A DNA stretch of 64,000 nt from Cloeon dipterum (lineage: Eukaryota > Arthropoda > Insecta > Ephemeroptera > Baetidae), in the NCBI RefSeq assembly GCF_949628265.1, contig NC_088786.1, positions 14,632,001 to 14,696,000 on the forward strand, in the 5' to 3' direction. Below are positions 48,701 to 60,700 of the stretch, in pieces. Position numbers and translations under genes: made by a program. The notes beneath the pieces were generated by a model. The model did not search any database and was not told where the DNA came from. It was given only the letters and a program-made list of their open reading frames with translations. How positions within the stretch are numbered: position 1 is the stretch's first letter; each line of letters opens with the position of its first letter.

Positions 48701-51700
48701 CAGCTTTTGCATCGAAATAACACCACCAGACACACGTGTTTTAGATACACAAGCAGAAGTTACTCAGAGCACATTTGTATGCACGTGGGAAGGAAGGAAG
48801 GAAACGGTCGAAATTCATTGATCGCAGCCGGTATTTGCATCGCCATTACGAGTCTATTTTATCCGTTTAAATGATTGGTGGTAGGAAATTCACGTGAAAT
48901 AAAATTTGTATAGAATGCACAACACGTACTGCTATACTGTGATGGTAAAGTATGGATAGAGAATATTTCGGCTTTGTTAAATATGTTTGTTTTCATTTTT
49001 TTTTTTTAAATAAAATATTGATATTTGCAAAGCACAATTAAAACGAAAAAAGTATGGGCGTGTACTTTCAATAAAAAGGGTTGATAAATAAAAAAATATA
49101 TAAAATAAAACTGCCGATCAACATAGACAAAAAGAAGTGGCAAGATAAAAATTCAGACTTTTCTCTAGTCATTTTAACTCACGGATAGAATGAAAACATA
49201 CTTTTTATTTGTACCCTTCTATTTGAAATTTCAATCTAATTTTTAAAATGAACTTCAACCGAGGAAAATGTGTATGAACTCACCGAAAGGACGGGGGCGG
49301 GAATCCACGGGCTGAACATATCAGATCGACCGGTGTGTTGACAGGCACGTTAATGCTGGAGGCTGACTGCTCCGTCCGCGGCGCCTGGTTCCCATCAGGT
49401 TCTGGAAATCGCGATATCAATCAAGCTCTATCACACTTTGCCCGTCAATCATAAAGTATCAAATTTGTGGAGATATCAAATTATCGCCGTAGTTTTGGAT
49501 CCAGAATGAAGCAAATAATTTATACTATAATGACACCACGTGCGTGTTGGATATTTTGTTACTGGAATAGCGAAAATCATTTAGTTGATTGGCTTTATGG
49601 CCAACTAGTTTGATTAAATTGACTATTATTCCGTAAAAAAATGATGAGCAAAGTTTTTAGGACTTCTCGCCTACAAGAACTGTTTATTATTTTTACTAAG
49701 GAAAATGAATGAATTGATGGTAAACAAAATGAAAAAGCTTTTTGATGAGTTGTTTTGTCATCTCTTATTTGTATACCATGAGTTTCAATAATTTTATCCC
49801 TTCTAGAAATATGTTTCCGTGCTTTCATTAGGAAAACATCCGCAAGGAAATTGAGTGGAATATCGACCTGTGACGATGAGCTGGCCGGGCATGCTGACTC
49901 GCCGCTCGCCCGAGAGTTTGTGCATGGCTTGGCACATGAATCGGGTGTATCCGTCCTCGGTTTGCACGTCCCTGATCTGCAGGGCACCGCCGGCGGTGAT
50001 CGTGAACCTGCGAAACACACACGAGAAGAAAGAAATATTACGCACGCTCGGCGATTTAGTTTCTTCTTTCGGGAGAGCGGAAGGCGAAACCGACTTCCTC
50101 TGCTGCCGCAAGAAGATGGATGGAAATCTGACCTTCCTCCAGGGTGAATGGAAGTTCGCCCTAGCACCGGATCTTCTTTCATCCACGAGCTGACAACGAC
50201 AAGGCCTTTCATGAAGTTTGGCACGGAGCATTTCAGCACCGCCGAGTTGCCGCGCACCACGAACACGTTCTGCACTTGCAGCTGATACGTCTGAGAAACG
50301 TCTGCAGCAAAAGTCGACGAGTAAATAAATGGATGAATAAATGGTGGATGAGGCAGACAGGTTCAGCAGGGGGAAAATTTTATCAAATGTCTCGTCGATA
50401 GTGATAATGGAGATGTCTGTATACCTAAAACTATAATAAAAACTCAATGACCGACCATTCAGAATACATAACAAATTAAACCATATCTGCCTCGTGTTTC
50501 GTGATTTTAGTCTAACATTGAATTGTAAAATAATTAATTGGGTAGTTGAAATTTTGTTTTGGTGGTTAGCTATAAATGTTTATAAATAATAGTTAGTTTC
50601 ATGTAAAACTAAAAAAAGTTGTTATGAAGAAGTGTCTGAAACAATGATTTTATACTCATCTATTACTAAGCTTTTGGTATTGTATGGCAAAGTAAGTTTT
50701 GTCGTGTGTTTCAGTTTTGTGTGGCAAGAGAATTCAGAGCCCGTGCGTTTCGCCGAAGAGGCGACATGATTAAGAGCGACCGCACTTAGGTGATAAATCA
50801 CCTGTCGCCTAATGCCTTCATTAGTCTCCTGCGCGCCGACGGCGGCATTGAGAAATTTTGGAATTCCACAGATGGAAATAAATATGTGAGGAAAAAGTGC
50901 GGTAGAGACGGCAAATGCGCTGTGGTAGCTTGATTTATAGCTTTTATGAAAATTTATGCGCTGTCCCAAAGAAACTATTCGAAGCTTGCAAAATTTGGGG
51001 TTTTAGAGGCTATGAAATGGATAGAATTTGAAATGAAGCTGAAGCAGTTCATTAAACAGCGAAAATAAAGTAATGCATGACAAATGTGAGAATATAAAAA
51101 CAAAAACTAAAATTTCTGACCTTTAGTTTTGGATGCTAAATTATTGGTTAAGATTAACAAAATATGAAGAATATTTTCCCTCAATCGTTTTCATTTAATT
51201 TTTTTACAATGATTTGTTTGCTTTCACTTTAACCGGTTAATATCCTCTGAGCGCAACGCAAAACGTTTAGCTTTCAAATCCATACAAACTCGGGTGGCCA
51301 CGATTATGATTTAAGTGCGGGTAGAGAAGCGATCAATTTACGTATTTTGGTGAGAGAGGCAAACAAACCCAGACGACCTCTGCGACTGGGCATAAAACGA
51401 GAAAACGAGCGTCGTCTGGAGTTTAGTATACACAGTGCTGAACATTCGTAAACAGATAAAAGAGGACAAAAACAAAGCTAAATAACGCACACAGAGTTCA
51501 TATGCGGCGTGGAGCGGCTTTGTTTTCACAGCCAGCAGCATCGGAAATCAGAGTGTTGTAAGGGATGTGTAGCCGTGTGCTGCATGAGAATGGGGGCGAG
51601 ATATGCACAACAAAAGACAAAAGTATTGACGACGCCCGTCAGCCGCGGGCACAAACAAAGCCAGTAAAAGCTCATTAACCAAACTTTTAATTAGCCGAAG

Positions 51701-54700
51701 CGAAATATTGCGCCCCAGGCGCCTCATTTTCAAACCAGCCAGAGAGAATTTTTGGCAAAGCAACCCATCGATTTAATTTCTCGATTTGTTGTTTGGTGTC
51801 CAGAAACGACTATGGCGAGATTGGATGAGATCGCGTGCGTGAGCGTTGCCGGATAATTAAGCCTGGATGGTTTTTATCTTCCCTACCGGGAATTTTCCAT
51901 TTGCGTGGGCGAGTTTTCAATTACACGTAGATTTTTTGCTGCGCTCAGCAAAAAGTTGGTGGACTGACCTGCGCGGACTCTGCACTCACGGCTGACGATG
52001 GAGCCCACCGAGTTTGTGGCTCTGCACCTGTAGGAAGCTGCGTGCACCTCAGGGATGTACTCCTCGGGAGGGAAGGGTTGGAAATAGAGGCTGCCGTTGC
52101 TTAGCACCTCCCTGAAATAAAACAATGACACGCTATTTTAGCAAAAGTTGTACATCAGTGGTGTCTAGTATTATTTAACATCAGAAGCCCAAAATATTTT
52201 TGCAGGTTTAGATATTTCTTCTGCAGTATCTACATTTTCAAATGAAATGTAAGACGTCATATTTTTTATTTAGCTCTAATGAAAATCTTATTTGATCATA
52301 AGTTTTAAATTTGGAAAATGATTTTTCAATTATTGTTTGCAACATGATATATGGTATATAATTAGACAGGGGATTTGCCTTAAAAATCATAGCCTAGGAA
52401 AGTTCTTTCTCAATTTCATATAAAGTGAATCAATTTTTAATTAGAACTCTGAACGATCAATGTGACGGAAATAATTAAAATTTTATTATTATTATTTTAG
52501 CGCATTCTTCTGGGACCCTTTCTCATGATGAAACCTAACTTGATTCGCTTGCAATGAAAGGATAAATAAATTGTTATTGCAGTCGATTAGTTTTAATCTC
52601 GGCTTGGCAAACGAGGCAACAGTTTTGCTCAACTCTTTGCTCTTTCAAGAGTGAAATAATTGGAAATTCTCAGATGTGAGAATATGATACTTCCACTTAA
52701 GTGCAAGACAAAATAGGACCAAGTATGTGTATTGCAGAGGGATGGACCTATGAGAGAAAATAGTTTGCCTGAGTAAGGGTTCTAACATGAGCACCAATTT
52801 CTTTTTTTTTTAATTAAAAACAAGCAGGGAGATAAATGGAATTACGGCTGCCACGAACATTCACACACAGTCGCTGCAGAGACGGGGGTAAGGCCCGGTG
52901 GCCATTAGGTGGGATGAAAGTGGATTTTTTCCTGTCTGCTGACAAATGACAAAGCGACCTCACGCGGAGACAAACACATTTTACGATTGCGCAGCCTGCA
53001 GCACAATATTTCATATTGTAGGCGCCGTTTTATCACCGCGGGCACAGTTTCGCGCACAAAAAGGGTAGAAGGAGACGTCAGCGTAATTGCGTCAAAATCT
53101 ACTACAACCTCTGCGCGCGTGTGTTTGTTGATTCTGCTTTCCCGTCGGCCGATTTGTAAAGAGGCTGTTAAAAGTTTCGCCACGCGCAGCGACGGGAAAA
53201 CTTTGCCTCTTCCACCTCACCGTGAAAGAGCGGCGGCAGCTCTAGTTTCACGGCCGTGAGACGATATGCCCGCCTCAGGCCAACAAGAAAAATAACTCGC
53301 AGGGAAATAATGATGTCCTTGCCAGTTCGCGGGGATTGAAAGTTATACCTTTCACAAAATCATACTCTCTGCCTGCCTGGAAATTGGCATCCTTTATAAA
53401 ACTTTTACTCCGAGGTGCGCACGTCATTGCGTCCAATTTTCAGCGGCATCACGGTGCGAGCTTCGCGGATTCTTTGGTGGGGGAAAATGCGAGCAGATGT
53501 AGGCAACCCGCTCGTTATCTTGGATCTGCAGGTTGCATATCGGTTAAATATAAAAATTTCAATTGGAAACTATTGAAGGCATTTATCGATCTTGAACGAT
53601 CTAGAATATGAAGGATAAAAATTCATTTCGTCATCAATATGAAAAGTACCACATGGTCATGTGCAATATTATGAAAATGAGTTTCTGAGAAGCAGCAGCC
53701 ATTAAGTGGAATAAGTGATTTTGTGATATCATAGTGTAAAGAGTGACGAGTGACACGCCTACGGTGCACAATAAACATAATTATTATAATTTATCGATCT
53801 GATTGATAATTAAATCATTCCAGTGTTATAGTTTCGTTTTGAATTACTGACCATTAAACAACTATATTTATCTAACTTGAAAAATCGTGGATGGTTTCAA
53901 TTTTTGCAGTTAAATCATTTTTAAAGGTAAATAAATATTGTTTTTCAGCATCAGTAATGAAATGCTGGCAGAAAATGTGAATTTTAAATTTCCAATGTTA
54001 TACTATTAAAACTGAAAATGAGGTGCGTTGGAACATAAATTAAAATTTACCAGTTTTGTGTTGTGTTTCATTATGTAAATTGAATGAAATATTTTTTTAA
54101 TCCGGGACAATTTCTTAGATTCAAATGAAAATGTTTTTAGTTACTTCTTTCGTTCCTGGACAGTGAATTTGACATGTGAGATTTTGAGTGGGTGGTGGCA
54201 GACTGCGATCAGTCGATCGTCAGTGCCAATTTCTCGGCTCATTTCAATATAGTGTAAATTATGATCGGTAGAATTAAATACATCCGCATGTTTTATCTTT
54301 TCTATTTAGTTGATAACTTACAAAAAATGATCAAAAACTTGAATTAAGAAGTTAATATTCGAAGCAAGAAAACTGCACTGATTTTCTTAAGTCACTCGTT
54401 TGATTCAAATATAAAGTGCTATTACTGTTCTAGCTATATGCTGCTTTAAGCTCGTGATGTCACAGCAACAGCATCCTTGTTCCTGGCTTGTTGATCTTAT
54501 TTACTTATTTTAAATTCCAACAGATCACAAAGTGTTGTGTACTTTCACAAAACCTTAGTCGCACAGAGTTTGATTATCTAAAAGATACTTGAACTTTGCG
54601 TGCAATTGCTATCACAACCGGTAATTATATAAAAGAATTGTTAAATAAAATTTAGCCTTGAAAATGTATTCACTCTCCACTTTGTAGCCTTTTGTGTGAA

Positions 54701-57700
54701 AATATCAAAGCACGCGGAACACACATAGCCATGAAAGCACGTTCCATCATACCATTAGCTGCGGCACTAAAATGCATTTATCACTTATTCCGCACAATGA
54801 CATACACTAATTGCATAATCCAATTGATCTTTGCGTGGCGCTGTCGTGCTCGCTCTGAGTCTCTCTCATAAATAATCGCGGATAATGGAGCTGCGGTGTG
54901 CTCGAGTGGTATTTACATTTCAAATTACTCTCTGGCGAAAAATATTTTAATTTCGCCGCCGCCACCGTGCACTCTCTTACACTATGCACGACTCTTCCAA
55001 AAGGAGCAGAGAAAAAACTCGATAATTAATGAAAGCTATTTGCATAATAACGCCTGCGCGCGTATGTACTGACGACGATGTGCTCACTTATGTACTCTTT
55101 CTCTCGTCAAAAGCATGTACACGCAGAGTTTTAAAAACACATCAGCGGCGCGAGAAAGAAGCACTCGGCTGCTCTTTCGCTCTCTCGCGCGCTCATCAGT
55201 ACCGCATTTTCAGCGCGCACCCCATATTTCATATTTATGGACGAGATGCAAACGAGCTTAATGGAATACATTTTAATATAAATCCACTCGCGGAGAAAGC
55301 GGCTCTGCAAAAAGCACCTAGCACGCAAAAAGGGTGACAGCGTAATTTGTTGCGTCCTACTAGCTTGCGATTTTTCACGCTTAAATGACTGCATAACTCT
55401 GGATGGTGTACGGCTCACTGAATTGGCTTGTGGCTAACAGAAATTTTGCCAGCTCTTATGACAGTATTAATGATATAGAAAATAAAATATTTTTGTAGGA
55501 TTTTAAACCTGTTAGTAAAATTTGTAAAGTGATATTTGTAGAAAAGTATGTAGGGAAAATTTGAAATTTAATTGTACGATTGTTGTGATTATGTGGAGTA
55601 AAACAGAGGATATTGTTGTAAGAGGGCAACGTTAACATTTTTTTATTTAGAACAAATGACATACATACAGTATTAACAATATTAATCCAAAAATTAATTT
55701 TGTAGTAAAAATATTTTCAAAAATCATTCAGTTTGCAAGGGAATTATACCAATCAATCGTAAAAGCTTAGTGTTTCCTTTCAACCAGTTGACAAAACAGA
55801 AGTGCAACACCCACCAATGAAATTTTCCCGTTATGGGTGATCAGCGAGTTATTCGCCGTCGAAAAGTTTTCTATTTTCACGCGGAGGAGAATTGGGGATG
55901 TTATTAAAGCGCCGTGGAAAGAATTGCCAATATCCTTCGATAAAGGTTTTAATTTCAATTTTGTATCAATTTTTGAGCGATTTATGCAACATTCAAATAT
56001 TTGTTTCGTTGGTAAAAGCCATTACAAGTAACTACCAATCTAAATTAATTATCCTTGTTGGAAGAAAAGGACAGCAATCAAATCGAAACTGAAATTTTGA
56101 TTGTTTGTTGAGCGATGCCCAATTTCTTCGCCACTAAGACAAGATCTTCTTTTCTTAGTCTTTACTATCCTCAGTCTCGGCTAAATTTGTGAAATGACTT
56201 CACCTGAGATGAGCAGTATAATCTCTTAAAAAATGTTTTACAGGCTGTAGCGTCGAACTATTCAGTTCCTGCTCGTCTCTCTAGTTCACGTTGGAAGCTA
56301 TGAAACTTAACTCGGCTTGAGCAATTTCAACTCAATCCATGGTGCGACATGCTAATCCGAGCACGGCTCTAAAATTTGATCATACGCTTGAAAGCAGAAG
56401 TTGGCAGTAAAGGAGCAAGTACGCTCACGAATCGCAACTCCACGCGGAGTTAACGAGAAAAATTTCATTATTTTTGCCAGGCGGCTCGGCAAGCCAAAGA
56501 AAATTTCCTTCAAAGCCGGCTCGAGTGTCGAGCGCCGTGCTGGATTTAACGTACGTGTTTCACCGCTGCTGCTGAATATTGATGCTACGCGCGCGCGTGT
56601 GTGTTTGTTTGTGCACAGCACACAAGGTGCGAGCGGCATTTATGTATTCTGAAGCTATATGAACACGAAGCTCATTACCGGGCTGACACCACCTGTGCCA
56701 TGCGCGCGCGACTGCAGTTCGCACTTAATGCACGGTTGTTGGTGCGAAAAGTGGCGCTCCGCGTCTCTTTGTTTTCCCCAGGGAGCTTAATCCGACGCAA
56801 AGTGCCGCGCCCCAACAAAATCCGGAAAAATTAGTCGCATCTTTCAACCCTTTCCCGCCTTCATATGCATAATCCAGAATATATTTCAGCACGCAGGGCA
56901 ACATCCGTCTTCCTCTGTCTCCGGCTAATGTTTATTCAGCTGCTGGCGGTGAAAAGAGTAGCAGGAACTTTTCATTTTGGGATTTTCTAGAGTGAAACTT
57001 GAATTGAGGTTAAAAAGAATATTTTCAGGGAAGGGGTACACATTATATGAAAAAAGGAAAAAATATTATTTTAAACACGAGTTTCCGCGAGTTGTTCGAT
57101 AAAACTACGACTACATTTCATTTATTTTGTTCGGTATGTTCAAATTCTCCTAGATGCGGTATTCACTGCTAATGTAGATAAATATGGTGAATTTTTTGGA
57201 GCATAAATTGAATAGCATATAACTGAAAACTATTTTATTTCGAGCTTGTCGAAAGTAAAAAAATATAGCATTGAAAATATCTCGTCCAGACTGAAATATT
57301 TTACGTAGTGATGCTGTACTGATTTTGATTACGTGTTCTGGCATTTATTTATTGATCATATAATTCAGCTTGAAGCCTTACAAATTACAGCAATTCGTTT
57401 GACTCAAATTGCTGGACATTTCGGAGAAAAGCAATTAAGCTTCATAAAGGCCTGCAAGGTTTCGGTGGAATTGTTCTCTTTAATTAAGAAATTAAAAAGC
57501 TCCATTAAGCCAGAGAGCAGTGCTTTTATCGCAGAAATGAAAGCGAAACCAAAGTAATTGTGCAAGACCGCGTGATTGCTTCACGGTCCGCAACCTGGCT
57601 CTCAGTCTCGATTCCAAACTCAAAACACGGCCTGTGCAATGGACACCAAAGAGCGGACGGGGTTAATTCGCCCCTGGAGTGCGTCGTCGCAGGTTGAAAT

Positions 57701-60700
57701 TAATGAAAACACTGCACAATGGAGTCACTCGTGCGATGATAATTGCTTTAATTGCGCAAAGTTTGCCAACGAAAAGGTCCACTCTCGCACGGCACGTGCA
57801 TCTGAACACAAACACTTCTGTGAGAGGCAATTTCTCCAAGCCGACTTCAATTTGGATTTTCAAACGTACGCTTGTGTTTTTAAATTTAAAGCCCAAATCG
57901 TCACAACTGTATAGAAAAACAAACACATATTTCGGTTTCCTATTTGAAATACTAAACTTGCATTGTAATTGCCTAAATTATATTTGAAATTAGTATATTT
58001 TATTAACAATTTCCTTCCAGAAAACGAAGAAGAGAGTTTAAATAACAAGCACCCAACTGGAACCCTTCTACGAGTACGTGCACCCAGTGGTGGGAACACC
58101 TGCGCTCTGGAGTTTCCAAGTAGCAAAATCGTTTGTACCAAGGCACACGAAGTAATTATATCCAATTAGCCACCGAAATTATTAATACTGAATTTTGTAA
58201 GGCTCACAATTGCGAAATTATTCGTGTGCTATACAAATTTGATTAGAATAACTTATCGAGAGAGCTGCTGCGCGAGGTAGAAAAGTTTTTGCCTCCTCAA
58301 TATAGAAGCTAATTCAATTAACAACATTCTACTCTGTAGCGGTGAATGTTCTCTTCGGAAAATGCACCAGTCGAGACTTAATTATGGTCTTGCCTCTGCA
58401 TGAATATTGATTTTCAGCCTGTATTTTTCTTCTTGTGATAAACTTTATGTATTTTCTCAAAGCGATTTCTGAAGAATCTCTAGAGATTAAATTGAACATT
58501 TTCGGAACTCGTTTTGTACCGAGCTTGAATTACATGGAATGACTTAAGAGCTTGATAGATGCAGAGCCAAAAGTACCTCACAAAAGTTGAGAGACATTAA
58601 AGCAAACTCCGCTCCCCGTTCCAATTGTTACAAAAAGCAATTATAACAATATTTGTCCACTTTGTGCGCATTCACAATTCATGTTTGTGACACAAATTAA
58701 TAGCATTTTATTAAAAAGTTTTCATTCGCAAAATCAAGCAAATATTTGTTAAGCCAATCAAACTTTGATTCGCAGCGTTGATCAAACACCAATCGCTTCC
58801 GTCGTTTAGCGCTCGGCCAAATATAATTTGCACCGAATTCAATCAACCCAGTTTGTTTAGCTCTCCGATGAATGCAGGCCGGGTCCAAACGATTTGCTTC
58901 ATTTCTATTTGGAGTAATTCAATGAGTAGGAACAGCTCAAAAAAGAAACCCTCCGCTTGATTATCCGCCGCAAGAGCTTCAGCGCAAAGCGTTCGGACGT
59001 GATCAGAGGCAGGGAAGCCATGCCGGCAAATATGTTATGTGTTCCGAGCGAGTGAGCAGCACGTACGAATAATTGCGTGATCAATATTGGCAGCCTCGGG
59101 TGACGCAATATGCGCCCAATCGTGATGCTAATTAGGCGTGCACTCGAATGAGCAGCCTTCGAAGCTGGGCCGCGCGTGTGTTTGTGCGCGAACGCATCGC
59201 ACCAACTCCCAGCGGGCCTGTGCACGACGCATTAGCGGCCCAGTGCAGCCATCCGAGGCGCGCCTAATTGCGCTGAGATGCACATTTCAACATCCAGAGC
59301 ATCGGTTGGTGCTCGAATTGCGCTTTCACTGCCTCTGTCCGCAGGGACAAAGCGTGTCGGTTTCCATTCCGACGGGACTAGAGTGGGAATTGCAACTGAT
59401 TGTTTTCAAGCTGGATTGCGAGAGTTGATGAACTGATTTTTTCTCCAATTTATGATACTGCATTCATAAGAAGGACAATAGTAGAGGGAGACAAGCATCA
59501 TTTTGCTATGGAAATTCTGCTTTATTCATGACAGAATTGTACCCTGACAGCTTTTTTACTGAGAAGCACTGATCTTCTTGAGATTTTTTTTCACTCAACC
59601 TCTAAGAATTGATTGCTGGCTTACAGCACCGCGCAAATCGTTTTTAACCTAAGATATTTTGGGTTCGTAGATTGTCCTCGATCTACCTATTGCAGTTTAT
59701 TTGATATTTTCGTGGATTCCTAGTAGAGCGTCAAGTGCAGTCACCCAATATACAAGGAAACGCCTCTTTGTGTGTTGCCCTCATTGAATAAACCCTGCTG
59801 ATTTTCTTGGTGTAAATAACATGGGTTCGGAAGGAAAATGCCAAACAATAGCAGCCCAGCAATCACTGTATATCACTTGATTCGACCTCTTCTCTGCCCC
59901 CTCCTGTGCAGTGATGACTAACGATGCGTATGCTGGCCATTTTTCATAACCAGCTGAATTTCATCGGGGCAGCCGATTCAACGAATGCTATAATTTTGAG
60001 TCATACTCATCCTTTAATAAATTACTTTTTAATTTTATAAATGTTCCAGCCAATCTTGTAAAATGTAAATAATTTAGTTCTTCACTTCAAACATATAGGA
60101 TTCTGGAAATTCTCCCCGTCTTTTTTAGTTACAATATTTTTCAAGATAAAAAAATGTTAAGCATAAGTTTTTTTTATAAATTACAATAGACAATCCCACA
60201 GAAAGAGAAACTGAAAAAATGACTGAACAGTTTCCTGTAAATTAATACTCCAATATCAATCTTATAGTGGTGGCCAAAACCTTCTCTCGTCAGCCAGAAG
60301 TTTCTGTCCGTAATGTCGGAATCCCCCCTTCCTATGGCAAGCATTGAACACATGCGAACATGCGCGTTTGAAATTGGAGCTGTTGAAACGGGAGGGATGA
60401 TTAAAAATGCCCAGCGAGATGGAGTATATGGGTCGGTGGGGATCAGCCTATGTGTGCACGTGGAAATGGAAACCGAGCCGCGAGATGGGGATTAATAAGG
60501 TCACACGGTTTGATTACTTGTGCTATGCGTCCCGCGCTGATTAAGGTGTGCATGTTCGGTCGGTCGGTGCGCATTTATGCACTGCAAACGTGATACAACA
60601 TTCGGATGTAAATCCACGCAGACCCGTGTTTGCTTTGTGCGTCCGTCCAGATTTACGTATGTACCACGGACCGAATTCGGTGGCGATGGGGCAGTGCGGA

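Noticed and set aside
49595..50275. 226-codon open frame on the minus strand over the Dscam Ig2 region
   Set aside because: It is the Ig2 first-half exon reading on into its intron in the wrong frame; the true exon ends at 50133.
46446..50301. Idea that this is the hypervariable Dscam1 locus
   Set aside because: No repeated half-Ig or Ig7 exons occur in the introns where the arrays should be.
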